Below are positions 1-8,003 of a DNA stretch of 15,072 bases, piece after piece (the first letter of the stretch is position 1; each line of letters starts with the position of its first letter). This DNA comes from JBBRMW01 sp038239365 (GTDB lineage: Bacteria > Chloroflexota > Anaerolineae > Aggregatilineales > UBA2796). Under the pieces are notes generated by a model. It was not told the DNA's origin and made no database searches. It was given only the letters and a program-made list of their open reading frames with translations. The position numbers and the translations under genes were made by a program. The stretch lies in contig JBBSEU010000128.1 of NCBI GenBank assembly GCA_038239365.1, positions 1 through 15,072 on the forward strand, in the 5' to 3' direction.

Positions 1-622
1 GCCAGGGCAGCCACGTTATCACCACCAAAAGTAATGTCAGCGCAGGTGGGAATATCGCCTTAATATTTCGAGTCAGGGCCAGTTTATGCACCAACAGCAT
101 CGAACCTAGCGCGAAAACATACAACACCCCGATATTTTGACCGTACACAAGCCCGACACAACCCACATAAAAGACCAGCCAATGTTCCGTGATCGCCCCG
201 ATCAAGGCCAGCAAAGCGAAGCAGGTGAACAATGAATACACGCGCGCTTCCTGCGAATAGTAGAGTGCTGAGGGCAGCACTGCAACCAATAAACCCGTAG
301 CAAGGGCTGTCCTGCGTTCAAATTTCAGCACGAGGGCAAGTTTATAAACGAGGAGTACAAGCACGATACCTGCAATCGCCGACGGCAGGCGCAGGGCGAA
401 CTCCGATGTCCCCAAAATTCGAGCGTTGACCCATTCGAGAGTGTACCAGAGGGGCGGATGAACGTCGCCTTTAATCGCGCCGAATAGCCGCTCAAAAGAG
501 GGCAGCTTAGCCAACCATGCCGTATAGGCTTCATCGTACCAAAGACTTTCCGAACCGAGGTTTATGACTCTGGGGATAGCTGCCACAACCGCCAGGAGAA
601 GCCAATCACGGCTGCGCTTCAC
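1..622 (-). CDS. GT39/PMT_2-type membrane glycosyltransferase, N-terminal part (runs off the left edge)
   Basis: Only the first 207 codons are inside the window; the gene continues beyond base 1. The GTG start at 622-620 overlaps the TGA of the upstream small membrane protein (GTGA), with a GGAAG ribosome site 5 bases before it. After a first hydrophobic helix (about residues 7-22) come three signatures of the ArnT/PMT-like GT-C superfamily: LWYDEA with the presumed catalytic Asp30-Glu31 in the first external loop, GDVHPPLWY at about 52-60, and YSQEARVYS at about 122-130. Such enzymes transfer a sugar from a polyprenyl-phosphate donor to an acceptor on the outer face of the membrane. Donor and acceptor cannot be read from the sequence. 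The same three motifs recur in the glycosyltransferase at 4933-6435, so the two are probably paralogues on opposite strands. The frame is open throughout the visible part. Confidence 0.85.
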   Translation of the reverse strand, partial: MKRSRDWLLLAVVAAIPRVINLGSESLWYDEAYTAWLAKLPSFERLFGAIKGDVHPPLWYTLEWVNARILGTSEFALRLPSAIAGIVLVLLVYKLALVLKFERRTALATGLLVAVLPSALYYSQEARVYSLFTCFALLALIGAITEHWLVFYVGCVGLVYGQNIGVLYVFALGSMLLVHKLALTRNIKAIFPPALTLLLVVITWLPW

Positions 623-846
623 CACAGCTTCCACAGTTTTCCTAAAACCACAAAGAACAATGCAGCATAAAACAGGATCGGACCCACTGCTCTCAATAAC
701 GATAGAAGTTTTGAAGAACGGCTTCTGGCAAAAACAAAAATGAGCAGCACTGCAAAACCAATACTCGCATTCAGCGCAGTGAGTGCATCGACACGCTGTA
801 CTGCCATATTCCAATCAGACCAGTTTGGATAATTACTTGGATCCAT
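619..846 (-). CDS. Small two-helix membrane protein (75 aa)
   Basis: A 75-residue protein I do not recognise. The N-terminal 20 residues are polar and Trp/Asn-rich (NYPNWSDWN). Two hydrophobic stretches follow, at about residues 24-40 and 52-70, separated by a short basic Arg/Ser/Lys loop, which suggests a hairpin membrane protein. The C-terminus is short and basic/aromatic (GKLWKLW). Its stop codon overlaps the GTG of the downstream glycosyltransferase, so the two are probably translationally coupled. A role as an accessory or stabilising subunit of that enzyme is inference from position only. The ribosome site before ATG 846 is weak; an internal ATG at codon 14 is a possible alternative. 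A second small membrane protein (3393-3698) sits just upstream of a glycosyltransferase on the other strand. Confidence 0.7.
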   Translation of the reverse strand: MDPSNYPNWSDWNMAVQRVDALTALNASIGFAVLLIFVFARSRSSKLLSLLRAVGPILFYAALFFVVLGKLWKLW

Positions 847-862
847 GATGCAGCGCGCTCAT

Positions 863-891
863 CCCGAACCCGTTTGTGGAGAGGGATCGGG
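863..891 (-). other. Imperfect inverted repeat between the TerB gene and the small membrane protein
   Basis: CCCGAACCC (863-871) can pair with GGGATCGGG (883-891), giving 8 pairs around one A/A mismatch with an 11-base loop. It lies in the 61-base gap between two minus-strand genes. There is no T-run after it on the minus strand, so it is not a canonical intrinsic terminator. It could be a processing or attenuation hairpin, or chance. Confidence 0.25.
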
Positions 892-907
892 TAAGTGTTG
901 GCTACCC

Positions 908-1792
908 TTACTGCTGCACCGCCTGACCATCAATCGTCTTAACGCGCGCCATGAATTCCGCGAAGATCGCTTCACCCGTTGCGTCGTCCATCTGTAGGGC
1001 GGTCAACACATCCTTGAGCGTGTCAATCTCGGCACGGGCTACGTCGCCATCAGCAGTGGCAATACTGGCGGCGTAGTGGAATGCCTGATTACGCACTTCG
1101 GGCGTATCGAGCTTGGGCACGACGATGTTGTATAGGAAGATGCGGCGGTTATTCGTATCGGTCAGGAAACGGTTGTAGATGCTGATGCCCATATCGTAAA
1201 CCAGATTGAACTGCGTATCATCCAACCGCGCAATCGGTTCGAGCAGCGTGCGCGCCGCTTTCAGATCGTCCAGTTCGGCTTGCTGCACCTGACCATCGGC
1301 TGCCACGATAATCAAGCCCAATGTTGTCGCGGCCAATGCACGATGAAGGGCATTAAACTCGTTGAGTACGTCCCCTTCAGCGACGCGACAACTTGCCGGA
1401 TCAAGCCCCAACCCGCTTTTGAGTTCATCGAGCATCACCTGTTCCGCTGGATCAATGTTCAGGTTCGCCATTGCCAGTGCATAAGCGTACCGATAAACCG
1501 CCAATCGATCCTGCGGTGTGGTAATCGCCGGAGCAACGTATTGTTGTACGAAACGGCGTGCATCCTGCGCCGCGCCCTGGTTGCGAACCACATCCATCGC
1601 TCGATCCACGATCTGCTGAAAAACTGTCTCTTGTAGGCGGCTGAGCGGTGGGAACTGATCACGGAAAATGGAAATGAGGCGGCGCTCCAATTCGGAGAGA
1701 TCACCGCTGTAACTCAAGACTGCCGCGCCCATCGTGACCGAAGCCTCATGGGGTGAAGCGGTTTGACCAGCTAGACGATCCAGGAAAGTCAT
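908..1792 (-). CDS. Tandem TerB-domain protein (294 aa)
   Basis: A soluble, largely helical protein with no signal peptide or membrane helix. It appears to be two TerB-like (tellurite resistance TerB/DjlA N-terminal fold) domains in tandem, about residues 15-135 and 155-285. Each has a pair of similar helix-acidic loop-helix units. In the second domain these are VAADGQVQQAEL (about 163-174) and ATADGDVARAEI (about 247-258), matching the ADG-x5-E acidic signature that in TerB proteins is linked to divalent metal binding. In the first domain the units are degenerate (YSGDLSELE and MANLNIDPAEQ). The ATG at 1792 is supported by AAAGGA 8-9 bases upstream. TerB proteins have been linked to membrane-associated stress complexes, but no other ter gene is present here. 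It leads the minus-strand unit that contains the GT39 gene; any role in glycan synthesis is unproven. Confidence 0.75.
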   Translation of the reverse strand: MTFLDRLAGQTASPHEASVTMGAAVLSYSGDLSELERRLISIFRDQFPPLSRLQETVFQQIVDRAMDVVRNQGAAQDARRFVQQYVAPAITTPQDRLAVYRYAYALAMANLNIDPAEQVMLDELKSGLGLDPASCRVAEGDVLNEFNALHRALAATTLGLIIVAADGQVQQAELDDLKAARTLLEPIARLDDTQFNLVYDMGISIYNRFLTDTNNRRIFLYNIVVPKLDTPEVRNQAFHYAASIATADGDVARAEIDTLKDVLTALQMDDATGEAIFAEFMARVKTIDGQAVQQ

Positions 1793-1851
1793 TTAAACAC
1801 ATCCTTTGCAAGTGTTACGTTTCGGAATGTCGCAGTCGCACAATTTCCGTG

Positions 1852-1858
1852 TATTATA
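1852..1858. promoter_or_regulatory. Symmetric -10-like element in the divergent promoter region
   Basis: The heptamer TATTATA reads TATTAT on the plus strand and TATAAT on the minus strand, so one site offers a good -10 box in both directions. It lies 24 bases before the preferred TTG start of the plus-strand run and 60 bases before the TerB ATG. No convincing -35 box is seen at 16-18 bases on either side. The region between the two starts is only 89 bases. Confidence 0.45.
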
Positions 1859-1881
1859 GCCGGGTGAAGAAAGGATCGCAC

Positions 1882-3393
1882 TTGTCCGCAACCCGCCCGC
1901 CACAAGCCTTCCGAATTCCGCCGCTCACCACGCAGCGATTGATGATCGCTATCCTGTTCGTTTTGCTGTTTGCGATGGCGGTACGCGCGCCAGTTGATAC
2001 GGATACATGGTGGCATCTCCGCAGCGGCGATTTAATCCTTTCGCAGCACAGTGTCCCTCAAACCGATCCGTTTTCGCTGACACGCGGCGGCCAACCCTGG
2101 ATCGATCAAAGCTGGTTATCGCAGATCGTCATGGTGGCGTTCTATCGCGGCTTTGGCGGTACCGGGCAGCCGGGCGATGGCGGCAGCGTAGGATTGGCAA
2201 TTTACACGGCGCTGCTGGCAACGGCGGGCATGGTTTTCGTCTTTCTGATGTGCGAAGGTAACGTCTATTTGCGGGCATTCGTGGCGGTGCTATCGGCAAC
2301 GACGGCGGCGGTGTTCTGGTCACCGCGTCCGCAAATGATGTCGTTTTTGCTGAGTACCATCGTTCTCTACCTGCTTTATCTACACAAGCGCAAAAGGATT
2401 GATCGACTGTGGCTGATCCCGCCTTTGATGATCTTGTGGGTGAATCTGCACAGCGGCTTTGCGATTGGCTTCATCTTCCTGTTTGGCTCGATTGCCGGGG
2501 AAGTGTTGGGGAACATCTTCAACCGTTCCGATCCGAACGTCGTATCATGGGTGGATATACGCAAGTTGGTGTTGGTGACCGTCATTGCAGCGGCGATGCT
2601 GGTCATTAACCCATATACGACTCAGATGCTCACTTACCCGTTCAAAACGGCGGGGATCGGTGCGCTGCAACAGTCAATTCAGGAATGGCAGTCGCCTAAT
2701 TTTCACGGTGTCGAGACCTGGCCGTTTCTGGTGATGTTATTCGGTATTCTGGCGGCGGCGGGACTCTCCAAACGCGGCCTCGACTGGACAGATTTGATTT
2801 TGACGTGTGGTACGGCGTTTATGGCGCTCATCTGGCAGCGCAATTTCGCCGTATTCGCGGTGGTAGCTGCGCCTGTGCTGGCTCGTCATCTGGACGCGCT
2901 GCTTGAAAACGCCGGGCTTCGGCTTGCCAAATCGCGCCCGCCGCGTGGCACACTGGCTGCCCTGAACTGGGTCATTTTGGGTATCGTGATCGTTGGCGCG
3001 CTGTTCAAAGTATTCGTTGCTGTGAATCCGCGTACCGTTACCCAGGCACAAACCGATATATTGCCAGTGCGTGCGGTGCATTATCTCAATCTAAATAACC
3101 CGCCCGGCCCGCTGTTCAACACCTATAATTGGGGCGGCTTTTTGATGTTTGCCGCGCCCGCCTATCCGGTGTTTGTTGATGGCCGAACTGACCTGTACGA
3201 TGATGCCATTTTGACTGAGTGGCGCGCTGCTATCACGGGCAATAACTGGCAGCACACTTTTGATCTCTACGGGATTCGATTAGTTGTGATCGAGCAGAAC
3301 GCTCCACTGGCCGTGATTCTACGCGGCGATCCAGCCTGGCGCGAGTCCTATAAAGATGATCAAGCTGCTGTCTTTGAGAAGGTTGCTACCTGA
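1882..3393 (+). CDS. GT-C-type polytopic membrane glycosyltransferase-like protein (503 aa)
   Basis: The frame is open from 1753, but I prefer the TTG at 1882 because AAAGGA (1870-1875) lies 6 bases upstream and the hydrophobic first helix follows at once. GTG 1864 and ATG 1942 are alternatives. The first helix (about residues 20-35) is followed by DTDTWWHLRSGD (Asp39, Asp41), then VPQTDPFSLT and GQPWIDQSWLSQ. This is a pattern I associate with a widespread uncharacterised GT-C membrane family; the acidic pair in the first external loop is the presumed catalytic site. Many hydrophobic helices fill the middle. The last 110 or so residues are soluble, with WGGFLMF, PVFVDGRTDLY and a closing VFEKVAT, probably an extracytoplasmic tail. 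It is first in the plus-strand run, and its TGA overlaps the next ATG (TGATG). Substrate unknown. Confidence 0.82.
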   Translation: MSATRPPQAFRIPPLTTQRLMIAILFVLLFAMAVRAPVDTDTWWHLRSGDLILSQHSVPQTDPFSLTRGGQPWIDQSWLSQIVMVAFYRGFGGTGQPGDGGSVGLAIYTALLATAGMVFVFLMCEGNVYLRAFVAVLSATTAAVFWSPRPQMMSFLLSTIVLYLLYLHKRKRIDRLWLIPPLMILWVNLHSGFAIGFIFLFGSIAGEVLGNIFNRSDPNVVSWVDIRKLVLVTVIAAAMLVINPYTTQMLTYPFKTAGIGALQQSIQEWQSPNFHGVETWPFLVMLFGILAAAGLSKRGLDWTDLILTCGTAFMALIWQRNFAVFAVVAAPVLARHLDALLENAGLRLAKSRPPRGTLAALNWVILGIVIVGALFKVFVAVNPRTVTQAQTDILPVRAVHYLNLNNPPGPLFNTYNWGGFLMFAAPAYPVFVDGRTDLYDDAILTEWRAAITGNNWQHTFDLYGIRLVVIEQNAPLAVILRGDPAWRESYKDDQAAVFEKVAT

Positions 3394-3698
3394 TGAATCG
3401 TTACGATATAGCGATGCTTGGTATAGGCGCGTTTGGTATTGGGTACGGCGTCTGGATTGCCGTCACCAAGCGCGCGCAGGTTGGATTTCGTGGCATAAGC
3501 GTTGTCACTCTGACAGGTAACAAAGCGTTCATCGTCGGCATTGGCTACCTGATCGCCGGAGTGATCCTGCTCGCGCCTTTCCCATTGTCATTTGCCAAAA
3601 TTGCAACACTATCTGATGAAACTCGGCAAATCCTGTCGATTGCAGGCATAGGGATTATTCTCGTTGCCAACATCGTTGGCTTGTTCATAGCCGATTAA
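3393..3698 (+). CDS. Small membrane protein (101 aa, three predicted helices)
   Basis: Not recognised. Three hydrophobic segments are visible, at about residues 7-24, 45-65 and 80-98. Basic residues follow the first (VTKRAQ) and a polar/acidic stretch (LSDETRQ) precedes the third. There is no cleavable signal peptide or catalytic motif. The ATG shares one base with the preceding stop (TGATG), and GAGAAGG about 10 bases upstream can serve as ribosome site, so it is almost certainly translated with its neighbours. It sits between two glycosyltransferase-like genes, as the 75-residue membrane protein does on the minus strand. An accessory role is inferred from position only. Confidence 0.75.
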   Translation: MNRYDIAMLGIGAFGIGYGVWIAVTKRAQVGFRGISVVTLTGNKAFIVGIGYLIAGVILLAPFPLSFAKIATLSDETRQILSIAGIGIILVANIVGLFIAD

Positions 3699-3706
3699 GA
3701 GACAGC

Positions 3707-4936
3707 GTGCTACTACAAGATCGACGAACCCTTCTCTATCTATTTATCGGCTTCCGGTTGATGTTGCTGATTGTCTATCAACCCTCGGCAACGAACGGGC
3801 CGGATCGCGGCTTGACGGCGTTTGGAGATTTTCACACCTATTACGATTTCGCCGCATTAAGCAGTGCGGGCAAGCTGCCCTACCGCAATTACTGGTACGA
3901 ATTTCCACCCGTGTTTCCGATCATTTCCCTGACCATTTATGGACTCGTCAGTGGGCGTGGCGCGGCGGATTTCACGGCGTATGCAGTGTTACTGGGATTG
4001 GTGATCACCGCGTTTGATGTAGGCAATCTGATCTTAATTGGACGTATTGGGCGACGAGTTCACGGTCAAACAGTCGGGACGGCACTCAGTTGGGTATATG
4101 CACTGCTGGCCGCGCCGTTTGTGTTCAGTTGGTGGACATTTGAGCCAATCGTCACGTTTTCGATCTTGCTGTCGATACTCTATCTGCTCGAAAAACGCGA
4201 CACAGGTTCAGCACTGGCTACTGCTTTTGGCGCACTGACCAAATTGTTTCCACTCATCTTGATCGGCGTCGTGCTGCGTTTTCGCTCCCCTGGAAAAGCC
4301 GCACGTTTTACGATTTTGGCTTTGGGATTGACAACTTTGGGAGTTGTCATATTGCTGGCAATCGGCGGGTTGTTCGGTGTAGCGTCGCTTACGGCACAAT
4401 TCAACAAAGCCTCTTATGAATCAGTTTGGGCGTTGATCGATCACAATTACAAAACTGGCAATTTTGGCCCCTTGTCCGATCATTTCGATCCAGTCAAAGC
4501 CGCCGAACTGCAAGGCAACCCCGCTGTCATTCCATCGTGGCTGCGAGTCGTCGTGTTTGGGGCAATTGGTCTGTTCATTTTTGTGCAAACGCGGCGGTTC
4601 GATGATCAGGCGGTGCTGGCCTTTGCCGCAATCACGATCACGCTGTTTTTTCTGTGGGCACAAGGCTGGAGTCCGCAGTGGCAGGTGACATTGATCCCAT
4701 TGATTCTGCTCAACTTTCCCACGCGGGATGGCGTTTTAATGTGTCTGGCGTTGGGATTGGTGAGTTTTGTCGAATATCCGGCTTTATTCGCGCGGACGGG
4801 TGATACAGGCGGCGTGATCAGTTCGGCACAGCTACCACTATTCACCGCATTGATCCTGACTCGTACCGCCTTATTAATCGGGTTCTCTGTGGCATTGTTT
4901 CAGCGGTTACGTGAACCGGTACCAGAAGCGCAATGA
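3707..4936 (+). CDS. GT87-like (DUF2029-type) membrane glycosyltransferase (409 aa)
   Basis: A polytopic membrane protein that most resembles the GT87/DUF2029 polyprenyl-phosphate-mannose-dependent mannosyltransferase type. After helix one (about residues 8-24) the first external loop holds GDFHTYYDFA (Asp41, Asp47), then LPYRNYWYEFPPVFP (about 57-71), a layout typical of that group. A later TKLFPLILIG matches the K-x-x-P-x-L-like segment seen in these enzymes. A large loop of about 60 residues near the middle (NKASYESVW to GNPAVIPSW) is soluble. Unlike its neighbours it lacks a long C-terminal soluble domain and ends in a short QRLREPVPEAQ tail. The start is GTG at 3707, 8 bases after the previous stop, with only a weak AAGAGA before it. 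It ends in ATGA overlap with the next gene. Family 0.6, GT-C membrane protein 0.85. Confidence 0.8.
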   Translation: MLLQDRRTLLYLFIGFRLMLLIVYQPSATNGPDRGLTAFGDFHTYYDFAALSSAGKLPYRNYWYEFPPVFPIISLTIYGLVSGRGAADFTAYAVLLGLVITAFDVGNLILIGRIGRRVHGQTVGTALSWVYALLAAPFVFSWWTFEPIVTFSILLSILYLLEKRDTGSALATAFGALTKLFPLILIGVVLRFRSPGKAARFTILALGLTTLGVVILLAIGGLFGVASLTAQFNKASYESVWALIDHNYKTGNFGPLSDHFDPVKAAELQGNPAVIPSWLRVVVFGAIGLFIFVQTRRFDDQAVLAFAAITITLFFLWAQGWSPQWQVTLIPLILLNFPTRDGVLMCLALGLVSFVEYPALFARTGDTGGVISSAQLPLFTALILTRTALLIGFSVALFQRLREPVPEAQ

Positions 4937-6435
4937 AACGTTATGGGTTGCTGCTCATCATTATGTTGGCGTTGGCTTTGCGGCTGATCGGGATCAATAC
5001 GCGGGCACTATGGTATGACGAAGCGTTTGCCGTGTTGTTCAGCGAAAAGCCACTGGGTGCCATGCTTGATGGTACATTAACGCCAGTCAATGGCGTGGCC
5101 GCCGACGTTCACCCACTTTTGTACTACTTTCTGCTCGGCGACTGGATGACCGTCTTTGGCGAAAGTCCGACAGGGGTACGTTTGTTCAGCGTCATATTGA
5201 GTCTGGCGACGCTGTATTTCTTGTACCGCCTGACGCGGCAACTATTTGACGAAAAAACGGCGCTTATTGCAGCATTGATCGCGGCGATTGCACCGTTCTA
5301 TGTGCAGTATTCACAGGAAGCGCGTATGTATGCGCTGCTTAGCTTCTTTTTAGTCGGAGCGACCTGGCTGTATGTCAGTGCGTCACGTTCTGGTAAAGTG
5401 CGGGAATGGGTTCTGTTTTCGATCTTGGCCGGGTTGAGCATGTATACGCAGCAGTTGGCCGCCTTTTACCTATTAGCGATTGCATTAGCGGCACTACTCT
5501 CACGCCGCCGCGATTTGATCATCCGAACGACACTCGCGGGAATTGGTGCAATGGTGATCTATTTGCCCTGGTTGGTCAATCTGCCGGGACAATTTGGTAA
5601 GCTGGGAAGCTACTGGATCAACAAACCAACCTTCGCCGAACTGTTGCTCACCTTTCGATCTTTCCTGTTCGTCGATATGGACACGCCGAATGCGTTGGCG
5701 CTAATTCTGGCCTTGATCGCCACAATTTTGCTGTTGATCTTTTTGGCCTATCGGGCAAGCGCGGCACTCCGACGCCCGAACAAGGATCGGGATGCACTGA
5801 CCTTGATCCTGTGGTTGAGCATCGCGCCCGTGATCATGATGTGGCTCATTTCGCAAGTGCGCCCAGTGTATTTGACCCGCGCCCTGCTGCCTTCGGCGCT
5901 GATGTTATATGTTGCGCTGGCCTGGTTGTTCACCCGCGCCCGTTTGCCAAAGCCGATCAGTGGCCTGCTGATCGCGGTGGGTGGCGCATCGGTGGTGGCT
6001 GGATTGATCGCGTTTTACACCTGGAATACTTTCCCGCGCCCGCCGTTCGAGTCGGCGGATCAATGGCTTCGCTCCTCCGTGCAACCTGGCGATCAGATCG
6101 TTCACGCCAACAAGATTACGATGCTACCAATGGTTTTTTATGATCGCGGCTTGACGCATCGATATATAGAAGATGTGCCCGGCTCACCAACCGATACACT
6201 TGCCCTCCCCACTCAAAAAACGCTTGGCTTATATGCTGATCCGTGTATTGAAATTGCCGCAAACGCTTCGCCGAATGTGTGGTATGTCATTTTTAGCCGT
6301 CAGGGACAAACCGATTTGCCCTGGCTGGATGCACATTATCAGCGCGTTTCAATGACACCTTTCAACGATTTACTGATCTACCGTTACGATCAACCCGATA
6401 GTATAGCGAAGATCGCCCAATGCGAAATTCACTAA
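4933..6435 (+). CDS. GT39/ArnT-like membrane glycosyltransferase (500 aa)
   Basis: A member of the PMT_2/ArnT-like GT-C group. Helix one (about residues 5-20) leads into LWYDEAFAV, with the presumed catalytic Asp29-Glu30. Next come ADVHPLLYYF (Asp58, His60) and YSQEARMYA (about 126-134), all classical for the family. Many membrane helices follow, to about residue 365. The last 130 residues are soluble (from FESADQWLRSS), including YEDV-like and DLLIYRYD segments, and end in AKIAQCEIH. Expected activity is transfer of one sugar from a lipid-phosphate carrier outside the membrane; sugar and acceptor unknown. It starts 4 bases inside the previous gene (ATGA), with AGAAG as a weak ribosome site. 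It shares its three signature motifs with the partial gene at 1-622. Confidence 0.86.
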   Translation: MKRYGLLLIIMLALALRLIGINTRALWYDEAFAVLFSEKPLGAMLDGTLTPVNGVAADVHPLLYYFLLGDWMTVFGESPTGVRLFSVILSLATLYFLYRLTRQLFDEKTALIAALIAAIAPFYVQYSQEARMYALLSFFLVGATWLYVSASRSGKVREWVLFSILAGLSMYTQQLAAFYLLAIALAALLSRRRDLIIRTTLAGIGAMVIYLPWLVNLPGQFGKLGSYWINKPTFAELLLTFRSFLFVDMDTPNALALILALIATILLLIFLAYRASAALRRPNKDRDALTLILWLSIAPVIMMWLISQVRPVYLTRALLPSALMLYVALAWLFTRARLPKPISGLLIAVGGASVVAGLIAFYTWNTFPRPPFESADQWLRSSVQPGDQIVHANKITMLPMVFYDRGLTHRYIEDVPGSPTDTLALPTQKTLGLYADPCIEIAANASPNVWYVIFSRQGQTDLPWLDAHYQRVSMTPFNDLLIYRYDQPDSIAKIAQCEIH

Positions 6436-8003
6436 ACACCATTCCACGCCGTGTCTGGCTTCTTACCGTTTTTATGGTGCTTCTCACAACCTTACCCTAC
6501 ATTGTGGCCGTCGCCGCGACACCACCCGGCAGCACGTTCAGCGGTGCGATCATCGATCCAGTAGATTTCAACAGTCACATGGCGAAAATGCAGCAGGGGA
6601 TGCGCGGCGAATGGCGCTATCGGCTGCTGTTTACCGACGAGCCGCACGAGGGCATCTATTTGCAATCATTCTACGTGGCACTCGGACACATCGCGTGCTG
6701 GACAGGACTCAATGCGCCGCTGATCTACCACATTGCCCGCATCATTTTTACGGCACTTATGATGATCGCGTTGTGTTTGTTTGCACGACGCTTTCTATCG
6801 GAGCAGGCGGCGTGGTGGGCGCTGATTTTGTGCATCTTCGGTGGCGGTTTCGGCTTTGTGTTATATCTGTTGGCACCCGCCCAAACTCTTGATGTTTCGC
6901 CAATTGAGTTGTGGCTGATCGATGCCTACGTGTTTTTCAGCGCGTTCACCTTTCCGCATTTCGCGGCGGCGATCAGTCTGTTGGCGCTGATCTTTCTCAA
7001 CCTGGATCGCTGGACGCGCGACGGATCACGCGGCGCATTCGGTTGGACAATCGGTTTAACGCTCATTTTGGGGATCATTCAACCCTTCCATTTGCTGCTC
7101 GTAGGCGTAATTGCTGCAATTATTATCGGAGTCCGTGTCATCACCCGACGGATCAATCTATTACGCGCAATTGCCGGATTAGCCTTGCTTGGTGTGGGTA
7201 GTGGCGCGATTGTTGGTTATCAGTGGATCGCGCTGCATCAGGATACCGTGTTCCGTGCGTTCACCGATCAAAACGTGACGCTTTCGCCGCCGCCGATTTA
7301 TTATATTTTGGGGTTTGCGCCGCTGCTCATCCCGGCGCTTTTCGGATTGATTCGAGCTATCAACCAAAAACAGGATCAATTCCTTTTGCCGGGTATCTGG
7401 TTAGTTAGTGCGGCGGTGCTTGTGTATATACCCTTTGCCACACAGCGCCGATTTACTTTAGCAATACAGTTGCCGATGGCAGTGATGGCCTTATACTGGT
7501 TCGCGGATGTAGCGATACCCTATTTGCGTCGCCGTTCACGCCGCTATCGATCTACCGTATTGGTGTATCTGTGCTTTGCTGTCCTTTCCACCGTGATTGT
7601 GTACATCACCTGGATCGGAGCGGCGGTCAAAACGGTTAACCAATATGATTCGGATATTCTGGCCGTCTGGAATTGGATTCGACAAAACACCGATGTTGAC
7701 GCCGTGTTTTATACAACCTTCGAGGCAGGCGGTAAACTGGTTGCCAATACGGGGCGGCGCGTACAAATCGGCCACTGGTACGAGACGATGGACTACGAAA
7801 CCAAGCTACACGAAGTGGAACAGTTTTATTCGGCCAATACGAATGATTCGCAGCGTTCGGATATTTTACGAACCCGGCACGCCGATTACTTATACTATGA
7901 TCCGCGCGAACATGGCGCACAAGATTGGAAACCTACCCAAACTGATACATTGGCCGCAGTGTACCAATCAGAGACGATCACCATTTACAAAGTGGTACGC
8001 TAA
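6420..8003 (+). CDS. GT-C-like polytopic membrane protein with soluble C-terminal domain (527 aa)
   Basis: Same overall plan as its neighbours but no family name I can give with confidence. Helix one (about residues 13-33) is followed by an external loop with IIDPVDFNSHMAKMQQG, placing Asp46, Asp49 and His53 where GT-C enzymes keep catalytic acidic residues. Further hydrophobic segments run to about residue 405. A Pro/His motif, FTFPHFAA (about 175-182), and a loop TLSPPPIYYILG are distinctive. The last 115 residues are soluble, from AVWNWIRQNTDVDAVFYT to the end ITIYKVVR. The ATG at 6420 lies 16 bases inside the preceding gene, the longest overlap in the run apart from nth. GCGAAGA about 9 bases upstream may be the ribosome site. 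A role as glycosyltransferase is inferred from architecture and company. Confidence 0.75.
   Translation: MRNSLNTIPRRVWLLTVFMVLLTTLPYIVAVAATPPGSTFSGAIIDPVDFNSHMAKMQQGMRGEWRYRLLFTDEPHEGIYLQSFYVALGHIACWTGLNAPLIYHIARIIFTALMMIALCLFARRFLSEQAAWWALILCIFGGGFGFVLYLLAPAQTLDVSPIELWLIDAYVFFSAFTFPHFAAAISLLALIFLNLDRWTRDGSRGAFGWTIGLTLILGIIQPFHLLLVGVIAAIIIGVRVITRRINLLRAIAGLALLGVGSGAIVGYQWIALHQDTVFRAFTDQNVTLSPPPIYYILGFAPLLIPALFGLIRAINQKQDQFLLPGIWLVSAAVLVYIPFATQRRFTLAIQLPMAVMALYWFADVAIPYLRRRSRRYRSTVLVYLCFAVLSTVIVYITWIGAAVKTVNQYDSDILAVWNWIRQNTDVDAVFYTTFEAGGKLVANTGRRVQIGHWYETMDYETKLHEVEQFYSANTNDSQRSDILRTRHADYLYYDPREHGAQDWKPTQTDTLAAVYQSETITIYKVVR

Noticed and set aside
1280..1636. 118-codon plus-strand open frame inside the TerB gene
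   Set aside because: Antisense shadow; the TerB frame has recognisable repeats and this translation has no domain-like pattern.
1753..1881. N-terminal extension of the first plus-strand glycosyltransferase from ATG 1753
   Set aside because: It would overlap the TerB gene and its ribosome site, is polar and Cys-rich unlike the family N-terminus, and TTG 1882 has a good AAAGGA site.
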